58,669 nt of DNA from the NCBI GenBank assembly GCA_947168865.1, contig CAMVNN010000003.1, positions 1 to 58,669 of the forward strand, given 5' to 3'. Under the pieces are notes generated by a model. It had not been told where the DNA came from. It saw nothing but the letters and a program-made list of their open reading frames with translations, and did no database searches. This DNA is from an uncultured Bacillota bacterium. GTDB lineage: Bacteria; Bacillota_I; Bacilli_A; RF39; UBA660. The translations under genes were made by a program, and so were the position numbers. Of the stretch, positions 1 through 8,238 are shown piece by piece (positions within the stretch are counted from its first letter, which is position 1; every line of letters begins with the position of its first letter).

Positions 1-575
1 ATAGGAGTCACAGGTTGAATATGATCTTGATATGTCGGCATTTTAGGGAAAACAGATGTCTGTGGCATTTCTGGTGCAGCAGATGTAGGCATTTCAAATA
101 CTGGAGTGTTATTCGTTTCAGGTGCTTGATACCCATATCCTGTATCTGGTACAGCATTAATTGGTGCAGCTGGTGCATCAAAGTGCTTTTGATTAGCCCC
201 TAACAAATTTACATAAGACTCCATTAATTTGATTACACGATTTCCTTTTACATTAACATTCGCTAGATCTGCTGGATTCAAATCATTAATACTTGTAACC
301 CCACCATCACTATTCTCACTGATTATTTTTTTGAACTCGTCTTTCACAGCTTTCCATTCATTGTCATCATCTATAAAACTTCCTACCAATGCCTTTTGTG
401 TAGCTGCGGGATCAGTAGCTTCATCTATTCTTGCAACATATAATTTTACAAATCCTTGTTCATCTTTTTCATTTAATGTATATACTAAGTATTTTTTTCC
501 ATAATTTTCGAAAAATCTAACGATTTCTACTTCAGCTTTTTCTCCTGTTGGAACAGTTACGCCTATTTTTGTCAT
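1..575 (-). CDS. DUF1292-like protein with proline-rich tail (3' end beyond window)
   Basis: The gene runs off the left edge, so only its N-terminal 191 codons are seen. It starts at the ATG at 575 behind a good GGAGGC site. The first 55 residues (MTKIGVTVPTGEKAEVEIV and following) look like the small beta-rich DUF1292/YrzB fold: an acidic strand-turn pattern with a central YGKKYLVYTLNEKDE segment. After about residue 110 the chain becomes low-complexity, rich in Pro, Ala, Thr and Met (APAAPINAVP). DUF1292 proteins have no settled biochemical role. A perfect -10 lies 40 bp upstream, so the gene has its own promoter. The tail suggests a disordered C-terminal region. The domain call is moderate because it rests on pattern only. 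Confidence 0.7.
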   Translation of the reverse strand, partial: MTKIGVTVPTGEKAEVEIVRFFENYGKKYLVYTLNEKDEQGFVKLYVARIDEATDPAATQKALVGSFIDDDNEWKAVKDEFKKIISENSDGGVTSINDLNPADLANVNVKGNRVIKLMESYVNLLGANQKHFDAPAAPINAVPDTGYGYQAPETNNTPVFEMPTSAAPEMPQTSVFPKMPTYQDHIQPVTP

Positions 576-614
576 ATTCTTTGCCTCCATTTTATCTTTT
601 GTATACTCAATATT

Positions 615-642
615 ATTATAACAAATTTTATTTTTTTTTCAA
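615..642 (-). promoter_or_regulatory. Promoter of the DUF1292-like gene
   Basis: TTGAAA (642-637), a 16-bp spacer and a perfect TATAAT (620-615). The -35 box lies inside the last codons of the helicase gene. Confidence 0.7.
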
Positions 643-2166
643 CATTTTTTTTATTTCTTTTAAAAATAAAGATTTTTTCTTTCTCGGATAAACAAGATAA
701 ACTTTATTTTTAGTTCTTGTTAAAGCCACGTAATATAATCTTCTTTCCTCAAAAATATTCTTTTCTTCATCGAATAGATTATATTTTTTTCGTTTTGGTG
801 GAAATCCGTAGTACCCTTTTTTATGGTTAAGAATAAATACATAATCAAATCCAAGTCCTTTTGAAGTGTGAATGGTATAAAAAAGTATTTCCTTTTTATT
901 TTTATATATAAGTTTACCATTAACTATTCTAAAAGTATTGTTATCAATTATCATGTTTATATCAAATTTATATCTAGATACTAGTGCTATTTTTTTATCA
1001 AATATTTTATCAAATTCATTAGAAATTTTAATAATTAAATCTTTTTTATTTCGATATTCGATAAACTCTATTGGTTTTTTTATATGCTTTATCGATTTTA
1101 AATTTTTATTTATTTGTCTTTTGTTTTTCATGATGAAATTGCCAGCAACATCTATTAATTCCTGACTATTACGGTATGTATTAACAATTTTAAGTATTAA
1201 ACTATCATTAAATATTTTATTGAAGTTTAAAATATTATTAATATTTGAAGAAGCAAAACTAAATATTGTTTGCCAATCATCGCCAACACACATTAATTTG
1301 CTATTTTCTTTAGAAATATATTTTTTTATAAAATTGAATCTTAAGTTTGAAATGTCTTGATATTCATCAATTAGTATATGTGAATAATGTTTTTTATATG
1401 ATTTCAATCTATATGCACTATATATTAGCGAATCAAACGTTATAATATTAGTATTTATTTTTTTCTCAAAAATCTCAATGTTTTTTTTAAATAATAAAGC
1501 CCTAATATTATTGTTGATAACTAATTTTTCGTAAAAATATTTATTAAAATCTTTTTGAAATGCATAAAAACAACTTATGAAATTAGTACTTTTATTTTTT
1601 ATATCTTTTATTGATATATTTGAAAATAAATATAAGTAAATAAGCAATAATGTTTTTTCATATAAATTATATTTAATAATTATTTCATCATAACTAATAT
1701 TCTCTTTAATGTTAGTAACGTTATCTAATAATTCAAGTGCAAATTTATGAAATGTCATTATATTTGTTCTGATACCAAATTTATCAACAATTATTTTTTT
1801 CATCTCTAAGACTGCATCATTAGTATATGATAATAGCAATATTTCTTGTGGATTAATCTTTAATATATCTACCATAAACTTTATTTTTGCAGCAATAGTT
1901 GTTGTTTTCCCAGATCCTGCACCAGCAATTATTAATTCGTTTCTAGGAGATGCTAGAATTGCTATTTTTTGATTAATATCAAGTCGTATATTTGAATCTA
2001 TTTCATTGTATATATTCTCAAAATAACTTTTATATTTTTTTAATGCAATTTGTATATAAAAGAAATTATGACTTTTCATATAATTAAGATTAAAAAAAGG
2101 ATTTATATAATTATATAAATCCGCTTTTTTCATAACATACTTATTTATATCCCAATACTCAATCAT
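628..2166 (-). CDS. Helicase IV-like (HelD/UvrD) superfamily 1 DNA helicase
   Basis: A superfamily 1 ATP-dependent helicase of about 512 residues. Visible motifs in order are: Walker A AGAGSGKTTT, motif Ia LLLSYTNDAVLEM, TFHKFA, Walker B LIDEYQDIS, motif III VGDDWQTIFSF, motif IV TYRNSQELI, motif V IHTSKGLGFDYV and motif VI YYVALTRTKNKVY. The GDDWQ.I and DEYQDIS wording matches helicase IV better than UvrD or PcrA. It is shorter than those enzymes (about 680-730 residues), so parts of the 1B/2B subdomains are reduced. The longer reading frame opens at 2226, but the ATG at 2166 has an AAGGT site and overlaps the upstream SDR gene by 8 bp, which suggests translational coupling. The role is probably DNA repair or recombination; the coupling to an SDR is unexplained. 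Confidence 0.88.
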   Translation of the reverse strand: MIEYWDINKYVMKKADLYNYINPFFNLNYMKSHNFFYIQIALKKYKSYFENIYNEIDSNIRLDINQKIAILASPRNELIIAGAGSGKTTTIAAKIKFMVDILKINPQEILLLSYTNDAVLEMKKIIVDKFGIRTNIMTFHKFALELLDNVTNIKENISYDEIIIKYNLYEKTLLLIYLYLFSNISIKDIKNKSTNFISCFYAFQKDFNKYFYEKLVINNNIRALLFKKNIEIFEKKINTNIITFDSLIYSAYRLKSYKKHYSHILIDEYQDISNLRFNFIKKYISKENSKLMCVGDDWQTIFSFASSNINNILNFNKIFNDSLILKIVNTYRNSQELIDVAGNFIMKNKRQINKNLKSIKHIKKPIEFIEYRNKKDLIIKISNEFDKIFDKKIALVSRYKFDINMIIDNNTFRIVNGKLIYKNKKEILFYTIHTSKGLGFDYVFILNHKKGYYGFPPKRKKYNLFDEEKNIFEERRLYYVALTRTKNKVYLVYPRKKKSLFLKEIKKMLKKK

Positions 2167-2917
2167 TTCTACCTTTTTGCTGCTGATTATAATAATTGAT
2201 ATGTGTTGTAAATCTTCTTGGAACAAATTTCGAGAAAAAGATAATTGATTTTATTTTAAATCCTGGAATTATTATTTTCTTACCTTTCAGCATTTTATTT
2301 ATAGCATATTCTGCAACATATTCTTTAGGTAATGATTTTAGTGCAAACTTAACTCCAGCAACTTTATTAAATTCAGTATCAACTGGTCCTGGACATAAAC
2401 ATCCAACATATACGTTTTTTCCACTTTGCTTTATTTCTTCTTGAAGTGCTTCTGTTAAATGTAGAACATAAGCTTTTGTTGCATAATATGTTGCCATCAA
2501 TGGACCGGAAAAATATGCTGCTAATGAGGCTACATTCAAAATGTATCCTTTATTTTCATTTATGAAATCTTTAAGAAACAATTTGGTTAATGTGTGAACT
2601 GCTTTTATATTTAAGTCAATCATATCAAGTTCTCGTTCTAATTTAGTATTAGTAAATTCTCCAAACAAACCAAATCCAGCATTATTAATTACAATATCTA
2701 TTTTTGATTTTTTAACTTTGTTATAAAGTTTCATACAATTAAATGTACTACTTAAATCTAATGGTATTATTTGCACATCTACATTTAAACTTTCTTTCAA
2801 TTTTTCTAACTGTTCTTTTCTACGGGCAACCAAGATTAAATCATAACCTTTATTTCCTAAAATACGTGCCATTTCTAGCCCAATTCCAGAACTTGCCCCA
2901 GTTATTAATGCTTTCAT
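2159..2917 (-). CDS. Short-chain dehydrogenase/reductase (SDR)
   Basis: A classical 252-residue SDR oxidoreductase. The N-terminal NAD(P) site TGASSGIG is followed by an arginine-rich turn after beta-2 (LVARRKEQL), which favours NADP(H). NNAGFG, the catalytic Ser region (NVASLAAYFS) and the YxxxK pair in YYATKAY are all present, as is the downstream PGPVDTEF segment. The C-terminus carries a short basic hydrophobic tail (KSIIFFSKFVPRRF) as in DltE/YqjQ-type SDRs, which may touch the membrane. The start has a strong GGAGG site placed just after the stop of the upstream glycosidase gene, so it is read with that gene and with the helicase. The substrate cannot be told from sequence. Confidence 0.93.
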   Translation of the reverse strand: MKALITGASSGIGLEMARILGNKGYDLILVARRKEQLEKLKESLNVDVQIIPLDLSSTFNCMKLYNKVKKSKIDIVINNAGFGLFGEFTNTKLERELDMIDLNIKAVHTLTKLFLKDFINENKGYILNVASLAAYFSGPLMATYYATKAYVLHLTEALQEEIKQSGKNVYVGCLCPGPVDTEFNKVAGVKFALKSLPKEYVAEYAINKMLKGKKIIIPGFKIKSIIFFSKFVPRRFTTHINYYNQQQKGRND

Positions 2918-2926
2918 GTGTTCCTC

Positions 2927-4576
2927 CTATTTTTCAACAAAATATAGTGTATCGACAATAGGTCTTCCTCCACCACTTATAGTTTGTAGATTTTCATTTT
3001 TATTTTTAAATAGTAATGCTGTTGAGCCTCCACCATCTAAATTAACTGCAGTCTGACATTTTGCATTAGTCAAAACTTTTTTCAATTCATTTATACTATG
3101 TGAGCCCGTTGAAGTGAATAAAACAAAATTATTTCTATCTATTTGACAAAGAACATTGCGTTTTGCTTTGCCATTCAAGAAAGTTCCTAAGATACTACTC
3201 TCAACAACATTGCCATTCATCATAATGACTGGTCTAAATGTCCAAGTGTTACGATACTCTTTATTTATAATTTCATCAAACAATTTCTTACGTTCGCTTT
3301 CTGCTAACTTGTTATAATTGTAATAAACTTCAAGATTACCATCTTTACTAATAGCATATGTAGCATGATTACGTGATTTGTCAACGTAACTATCTTGATA
3401 CCAATTTCTAAGCAAAATACCATTAGATATCACCAATGATCCTTCAGTTGTTTTATTGTATTCTCTTTTACAAGAATTTGAACAAGATGGTTCCCATGAA
3501 CCTAAACTATAAAATCCACTTCCATTTATTCCAACAATGATTTTGTCTTGATATCCATATTTAGAAATTTCATTATTTATTATATTATATGGCTTTAACA
3601 AATTCTTTCCCCAATCATTCATTCCTTTATTAATTTGATTGTATGGATCTAACACCCATACATGGGTAAGATAATAATCACTTTTTGATTCAATTGCTAC
3701 TTTAATTGTATCCGAGTCTGCAGTATATTTCGTCCCTGATGGAAAATTTATAGGTGGTAGAGCACCTTCTCCAGATGAAACACATTTAATTGTAGTTTTA
3801 TTCCCCACTTTATCTACTATTGTCACATTTATGTCTTTATATAATCCTGAATATTCATATTTTGCTTCTTTAAGCGTTATTTGCTTGCTTCCATTATCAT
3901 ATATATAATTACTTATTCCACTTGCTTCATCTATTGCTGTTACTTCAACATTTGTTTTCCCTAAGTCAAGAATATTCTTACATTCTCCTTTTGGACCTTC
4001 TTTATCTATTGATTTTACTTTCTTCTCAACTTTTAAATGATTGCCATGTTTATCATAAATAGTAAACTCGTATGTCCCATTTTCGGTTACTTCATATTCT
4101 ATTCCATTAGCTCTTATTTCATTACCATTTGGTAAAATTGTTTTTTCGTAGTCTACTCCTTTAACTAGCATCATTATTGTATATATATCATTCACATATT
4201 CTTCTTCATCTAAGAATATAGGAGTTATATTTGATACAACTACTTTTCTTGTTACTTCCACTGTATCTACTTTATACTTTATTTCATAATCTCCAGGTAT
4301 CCTATAATCAACATTGCTACTTTGAGTTATCTTATATGAGATATTATTTCCATTTCCATCATATGCTTCATATCCAGGTTCTTCATATGGTGTATCTTTA
4401 AGCAAATAATATGGATTTGCTCCCAATAGTCTTATTGTCACTTTATTATTCGTTGGTTTATTCTCTACTTTATTCTCTGGAATTAGTAAAATAACAATTA
4501 TCACAATAATTGCTATAATAGCACATGAAAACATTATTACATCTTTTTTACTAAAACGACCATTTTCAAAATCCAT
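2927..4576 (-). CDS. Membrane-anchored phosphodiester glycosidase family protein, paralogue B
   Basis: 549 residues. A short cytoplasmic head is followed by one transmembrane helix (about residues 14-32), so the bulk is extracellular. Residues about 45-115 form a DUF5011-type bacterial Ig-like domain (pattern LLGANPYYLLKDTPYEEPGY), then a second beta-rich Ig-like stretch to about 265. The C-terminal domain (about 280-549) is a phosphodiester glycosidase (NAGPA/PF09992) domain: it has GINGSGFY, the family signature NLDGGGSTALLF near residue 512 and GGGRPIVDTLYF at the end. Such domains cleave sugar-phosphodiesters, often linked to surface polysaccharide. Residues 1-273 are identical to the neighbour at 4663-6309 while the catalytic part differs. 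This copy keeps the intact DGGGS signature and is the likelier active enzyme. Confidence 0.88.
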   Translation of the reverse strand: MDFENGRFSKKDVIMFSCAIIAIIVIIVILLIPENKVENKPTNNKVTIRLLGANPYYLLKDTPYEEPGYEAYDGNGNNISYKITQSSNVDYRIPGDYEIKYKVDTVEVTRKVVVSNITPIFLDEEEYVNDIYTIMMLVKGVDYEKTILPNGNEIRANGIEYEVTENGTYEFTIYDKHGNHLKVEKKVKSIDKEGPKGECKNILDLGKTNVEVTAIDEASGISNYIYDNGSKQITLKEAKYEYSGLYKDINVTIVDKVGNKTTIKCVSSGEGALPPINFPSGTKYTADSDTIKVAIESKSDYYLTHVWVLDPYNQINKGMNDWGKNLLKPYNIINNEISKYGYQDKIIVGINGSGFYSLGSWEPSCSNSCKREYNKTTEGSLVISNGILLRNWYQDSYVDKSRNHATYAISKDGNLEVYYNYNKLAESERKKLFDEIINKEYRNTWTFRPVIMMNGNVVESSILGTFLNGKAKRNVLCQIDRNNFVLFTSTGSHSINELKKVLTNAKCQTAVNLDGGGSTALLFKNKNENLQTISGGGRPIVDTLYFVEK

Positions 4577-4598
4577 CTTTATCTTCCTATCTAATATT

Positions 4599-4604
4599 AT
4601 TATA
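4599..4604 (-). promoter_or_regulatory. -10 box of glycosidase paralogue B
   Basis: TATAAT 23 bp upstream of the start codon, in the sequence TTGTATAATAATATTAG. No strong -35 is seen. It is duplicated exactly at 6332-6337. Confidence 0.55.
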
Positions 4605-4628
4605 CAATAAAAAGAGTATTTTTCCTTT

Positions 4629-4657
4629 AAAAAAAGTTTACATTCGTAAACTTTTTC
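4629..4657 (-). terminator. Intrinsic terminator after glycosidase paralogue A (duplicated psd terminator)
   Basis: AAAAAGTTTAC-GAAT-GTAAACTTTTTTT on the minus strand. It is an exact copy of the terminator that overlaps the psd 3' end at 6362-6390. Confidence 0.85.
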
Positions 4658-4662
4658 CTATT

Positions 4663-6309
4663 TTATTTTTCAGTAATATAAAGTGTATCGACATCTTCAC
4701 GCGAGTTACCATATACTTTTTGCAAAGACCCAGTTTTACTCTTAAAAAGTAACGATACAGAATCACTACCATCCATATTAACGGCTGTTTTGCAACCTAA
4801 TGATTTTAATTTTTCAAGCGCTTTTGCAGGTGGCATTTTACCTGTGAAAATTGCCCAGTTGTTGCGATTTATCTGGCATACAATATTTCTTTTCTTTTCA
4901 CCGGTACCCAATAAATCTGTGGTTAAAATTTCGCCATTTCGCATAGCCACAGGTCTAAATGTCCAAGTGTTGCGATAACCTTTATTTATAATATCATCAA
5001 ACAAATTCTTGCGATCACTTTCAGATAATTTAGTAAAACCTGGGAAGACATCAAAATTACCTTCCTTACTGATTGTATATATCGCATGATTTCTTGCAGT
5101 ATCAACCATACTAGATTCAGGGGAATTTCTAAGGACTTTCCCATTATATATCACCAATGATCCTTCAGTTGTTTTATCATATGATTTTTTACAAGAATTT
5201 GAGCAAGATGGTGCCCATGAACCTAAACTATAAAATCCACTTCCATTTATTCCGACTACTATTTTATCAGTCAATTTTTTATCAGATATTTCATGTTCTA
5301 ATATTTTGCTAGGATAAGCTCTCTTCTTATTCCAATTTTCTTCAATTATTCCTTTGTTAATTTGATTGTATGGATCTAATACCCATATATATGTTAAATA
5401 TGACTCTTTATAATCTAACTTTTCAATAGCGACTTTCAAAGTGTCAGAATCAGCTGCGTGTACTACTTTAGTTGGGAATGGTATAGGTGATAAAGCACCT
5501 TCTCCAGATGAAACACATTTAATTGTAGTTTTATTCCCTACTTTATCTACTATTGTCACATTTATGTCTTTATATAATCCTGAATATTCATATTTTGCTT
5601 CTTTAAGCGTTATTTGCTTGCTTCCATTATCATATATATAATTACTTATTCCACTTGCTTCATCTATTGCTGTTACTTCAACATTTGTTTTCCCTAAGTC
5701 AAGAATATTCTTACATTCTCCTTTTGGACCTTCTTTATCTATTGATTTTACTTTCTTCTCAACTTTTAAATGATTGCCATGTTTATCATAAATAGTAAAC
5801 TCGTATGTCCCATTTTCGGTTACTTCATATTCTATTCCATTAGCTCTTATTTCATTACCATTTGGTAAAATTGTTTTTTCGTAGTCTACTCCTTTAACTA
5901 GCATCATTATTGTATATATATCATTCACATATTCTTCTTCATCTAAGAATATAGGAGTTATATTTGATACAACTACTTTTCTTGTTACTTCCACTGTATC
6001 TACTTTATACTTTATTTCATAATCTCCAGGTATCCTATAATCAACATTGCTACTTTGAGTTATCTTATATGAGATATTATTTCCATTTCCATCATATGCT
6101 TCATATCCAGGTTCTTCATATGGTGTATCTTTAAGCAAATAATATGGATTTGCTCCCAATAGTCTTATTGTCACTTTATTATTCGTTGGTTTATTCTCTA
6201 CTTTATTCTCTGGAATTAGTAAAATAACAATTATCACAATAATTGCTATAATAGCACATGAAAACATTATTACATCTTTTTTACTAAAACGACCATTTTC
6301 AAAATCCAT
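4663..6309 (-). CDS. Membrane-anchored phosphodiester glycosidase-like protein, paralogue A (degenerate signature)
   Basis: 548 residues with the same plan as its neighbour: a TM helix at about 14-32, a DUF5011-type Ig-like region to about 270, then a glycosidase (NAGPA/PF09992) domain. Residues 1-273 are identical to paralogue B, but the catalytic half has diverged. The family signature NLDGGGSTAL of copy B is NMDGSDSVSL here (about residue 511), and the terminal GGGRPIVDTLYF is GNSREDVDTLYI. GINGSGFY is kept. Loss of the triple glycine and of the Arg-Pro suggests altered or lost activity. The stop codon lies 2 bp from the duplication boundary at 4661, and the gene has its own duplicated promoter and the psd-derived terminator. 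It could be a binding-only variant or one with a new substrate. Confidence 0.86.
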   Translation of the reverse strand: MDFENGRFSKKDVIMFSCAIIAIIVIIVILLIPENKVENKPTNNKVTIRLLGANPYYLLKDTPYEEPGYEAYDGNGNNISYKITQSSNVDYRIPGDYEIKYKVDTVEVTRKVVVSNITPIFLDEEEYVNDIYTIMMLVKGVDYEKTILPNGNEIRANGIEYEVTENGTYEFTIYDKHGNHLKVEKKVKSIDKEGPKGECKNILDLGKTNVEVTAIDEASGISNYIYDNGSKQITLKEAKYEYSGLYKDINVTIVDKVGNKTTIKCVSSGEGALSPIPFPTKVVHAADSDTLKVAIEKLDYKESYLTYIWVLDPYNQINKGIIEENWNKKRAYPSKILEHEISDKKLTDKIVVGINGSGFYSLGSWAPSCSNSCKKSYDKTTEGSLVIYNGKVLRNSPESSMVDTARNHAIYTISKEGNFDVFPGFTKLSESDRKNLFDDIINKGYRNTWTFRPVAMRNGEILTTDLLGTGEKKRNIVCQINRNNWAIFTGKMPPAKALEKLKSLGCKTAVNMDGSDSVSLLFKSKTGSLQKVYGNSREDVDTLYITEK

Positions 6310-6394
6310 CTTTATCTTCCTATCTAATATTATTATACAATAAAAAGAGTATTTTTCCTTTAAAAAAAGTTTACATTCGTAAACTTTTTCCTAT
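5495..6394 (-). repeat. 900-bp direct repeat, copy 2 (partner 3762-4661)
   Basis: This is the copy in native context, because its right end is the true 3' end of psd. It includes the psd stop and terminator, the promoter and the N-terminal half of glycosidase paralogue A. Confidence 0.92.
6362..6390 (-). terminator. Intrinsic terminator overlapping the 3' end of psd
   Basis: Stem AAAAAGTTTAC/GTAAACTTTTT with loop GAAT and a T-run. The last psd codons (KSLRM and stop) are encoded inside the stem-loop. Confidence 0.88.
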
Positions 6395-7240
6395 AGTCTC
6401 ACCATATTTAACTCTTGTTTCAACATCTTTTCTTGATTGTTCCATTATGTCATCATCTATTTTTATCTTATTTTTTTCAAATAGCATAATAATCGTAGAT
6501 GCACCAAATTCAAAGTATCCTTTTTCTTCACCACGTTTAAATTCTCTTAAATTATTATTTTTAATTTTACCAACCATTAAGGCTCCTACTTCTATTTGAA
6601 CTACATCACCAAAATTGTCAAAATGAAGTGTTGTATATTCACGTGAGTTCTCAGAATATACTTTTACTTTCTTACAAGCAATTGGATTAACAGTATGCAA
6701 TACTCCATCTATTTTTTTATATTCATCACGAATACCAGAATCAATATAACAATAATGATGATAATCTCTTACAGTAAGGCGAAATAATAGAAGATACCCA
6801 TTGTTATATTTTTTAGCTAGTTCACTATCTTTCAACAATTCTTCAACTGTATATGTACTATTTTTTAAATTAAAGGTTAGAGCATCACTTATTTTATAAA
6901 CTGTCAAAAGTGAATCACATGGAGAAACCAAATCCTTACTTTTACTTGAAATAGGTCTCTTATCCTTTATAATTTCGCGAGTGAAGAAATCATTAAATGA
7001 GGAATAATCCTTACTAGGATACTCACTCATATCTATTTCATTTTTTAAAACAAATTTTGGTATCTTGGTGGCAGAACTTTTTTTTGAGTATCTAATTCCA
7101 TTTAACTTTGATATTGTAGGATTAATTAAAATTTTTAAAATTATTCTACCAAAAAAATTGTTATATAGAAATCGTACACTTTTAGCATTAGTATCAACTT
7201 CATCAACAACTTTTTTTAATTCACGATTATAAATTAGCAT
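6371..7240 (-). CDS. psd: Phosphatidylserine decarboxylase proenzyme
   Basis: Decarboxylates phosphatidylserine to phosphatidylethanolamine at the membrane; it is a pyruvoyl enzyme made by self-cleavage. 289 residues from the ATG at 7240. The family features SPCDSLL, the HTVNPIA segment and GYFEFGASTIIMLFEK near the C-terminus are visible. The self-cleavage motif is usually GGST or LGST; here it reads GAST, so the residue before the pyruvoyl-forming Ser is Ala. The ATG overlaps the pssA stop by one base (TAATG) behind GGAAGG, which is better than the longer TTG start at 7258. The coupled pssA-psd pair forms the complete PE branch from CDP-diacylglycerol. Confidence 0.95.
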   Translation of the reverse strand: MLIYNRELKKVVDEVDTNAKSVRFLYNNFFGRIILKILINPTISKLNGIRYSKKSSATKIPKFVLKNEIDMSEYPSKDYSSFNDFFTREIIKDKRPISSKSKDLVSPCDSLLTVYKISDALTFNLKNSTYTVEELLKDSELAKKYNNGYLLLFRLTVRDYHHYCYIDSGIRDEYKKIDGVLHTVNPIACKKVKVYSENSREYTTLHFDNFGDVVQIEVGALMVGKIKNNNLREFKRGEEKGYFEFGASTIIMLFEKNKIKIDDDIMEQSRKDVETRVKYGETIGKSLRM

Positions 7241-7866
7241 TACATTCTTGCCTTCCAATAAAATGTTGAAAGCATGAACAATATAAATATAATAGCTGCT
7301 ACTAAGAATACGTATATTACTTTCCCTTTTGCTTTTGTAATCTTAATTTTACTTATGAATAAAAATCCAACCAAAGCCATTACACAAGTAGCAATTATCT
7401 TATAAATATGCATTTTAAGAACAAATGATAATAAGAATGTAGCTGGTAAAATTATTGCAATAGATGTTACAGGAAGCCCAGTATACTTTTTAATCACAAC
7501 ATCATTACTCGTCGTTACATTAAAATAAGCCAAACGAATAATACCAGCCAAGCCATATATTGCATATATAATCATATTATACCAATGATTCATTCCCATC
7601 GCGATTGAAATAATAATTGGAAATACAACAAAACATACTGTGTCTGAGAGAGAATCTATTTCAACACCATAATTTTTGTCTTCTTCCGTACGATTTTTTT
7701 CTTTTCTTGCAACTTTACCATCAAACATATCACATACACCTGATACAACTAAACAAATAATTGCTGTTCGTATTCGATGTTTAAGTGCTAAGCAAATTCC
7801 AATTAATGATGCAAGTGTTCCAACGTAGGTAACACATGCTGCCTTATTATATTTTCCTATAACCAT
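7240..7866 (-). CDS. pssA: CDP-diacylglycerol-serine O-phosphatidyltransferase
   Basis: An integral membrane enzyme that makes phosphatidylserine from CDP-diacylglycerol and L-serine. 208 residues with about six hydrophobic helices. The CDP-alcohol phosphatidyltransferase signature is present as DGKVAR, then G, then D and D (GVEIDSLSD). The spacer between AR and G is 12 residues rather than the usual 8. The GTG at 7881 opens the longest frame, but its own bases form the GGAG site for the ATG at 7866, which I take as the start. A clean sigma-A promoter precedes it and psd is coupled directly downstream. Confidence 0.94.
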   Translation of the reverse strand: MVIGKYNKAACVTYVGTLASLIGICLALKHRIRTAIICLVVSGVCDMFDGKVARKEKNRTEEDKNYGVEIDSLSDTVCFVVFPIIISIAMGMNHWYNMIIYAIYGLAGIIRLAYFNVTTSNDVVIKKYTGLPVTSIAIILPATFLLSFVLKMHIYKIIATCVMALVGFLFISKIKITKAKGKVIYVFLVAAIIFILFMLSTFYWKARM

Positions 7867-7887
7867 AGTACTCAACTCCACAAAATA

Positions 7888-7916
7888 ATTATACCAAATA
7901 TTTTTTTATTTGTAAA
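7888..7916 (-). promoter_or_regulatory. Promoter of pssA-psd
   Basis: TTTACA (7916-7911), 17-bp spacer, TATAAT (7893-7888), 22 bp before the start codon. Confidence 0.8.
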
Positions 7917-7941
7917 AAAAAACATACTTTTTAGTATGTTA
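7913..7941 (-). terminator. Intrinsic terminator overlapping the rpmE stop codon
   Basis: AACATACT-AAAA-AGTATGTT followed by a T-run. The rpmE stop TAA (7941-7939) lies in the 5' arm. Confidence 0.85.
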
Positions 7942-8148
7942 TTTTTCTTCCGTAAGGCCATACTTACGATTAAACATTTCAACACGTCCTCTTTTAGAAG
8001 TACGATTTTGTTTTCCAGTATATGCTGGATGACATTTATCACATACTTCAATGTGCATACTTTCTTTAGTTGATCTAACATTAAAAGTATTTCCACAAGA
8101 ACATGTTACTTTTGTATCAACATATTTTGTATTAATTTCCTTTGCCAT
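7939..8148 (-). CDS. rpmE: 50S ribosomal protein L31 (zinc-binding type)
   Basis: 69 residues, usual length. It has the zinc-ribbon form of L31: CSCGNTF with two Cys, and CDKCHPAYTG with the other pair, followed by the conserved basic GKQNRTSKRGRVEMFNRKYG tail. It belongs to the large ribosomal subunit and helps bridge the subunits. The start has a GGAGAA site. A clean promoter and a 5' leader with a hairpin precede it, which may allow autoregulation. It stands between murA and pssA as a single-gene unit with its own terminator. Confidence 0.97.
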   Translation of the reverse strand: MAKEINTKYVDTKVTCSCGNTFNVRSTKESMHIEVCDKCHPAYTGKQNRTSKRGRVEMFNRKYGLTEEK

Positions 8149-8166
8149 TATTATTCTCCTTCCGCC

Positions 8167-8182
8167 ATGACTTGTCAGTCAT
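8167..8182 (-). promoter_or_regulatory. Hairpin in the rpmE 5' leader
   Basis: ATGACT-GACA-AGTCAT, just upstream of the AAGGAG site of rpmE in a leader of about 50 nt. L31 leader RNAs are described in Firmicutes; whether this belongs to that family is untested. Confidence 0.45.
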
Positions 8183-8202
8183 AGAAATTTAAATGCATTT
8201 GT

Positions 8203-8231
8203 ATTATAACAACTTTTTTTGTAAAGTGCAA
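8203..8231 (-). promoter_or_regulatory. Promoter of rpmE
   Basis: TTGCAC (8231-8226), 17-bp spacer, TATAAT (8208-8203). Confidence 0.82.
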
Positions 8232-8238
8232 CAATTTT

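Larger units (their letters stand above)
3762..4661 (-). repeat. 900-bp direct repeat, copy 1 (partner 5495-6394)
   Basis: Nearly identical, base for base, to 5495-6394 (offset 1733; one difference noticed near 3806). It spans codons 1 to about 271 of the glycosidase gene, its promoter, a terminator hairpin and a copy of the last 24 bp of psd. Identity stops sharply at both ends. Confidence 0.92.
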
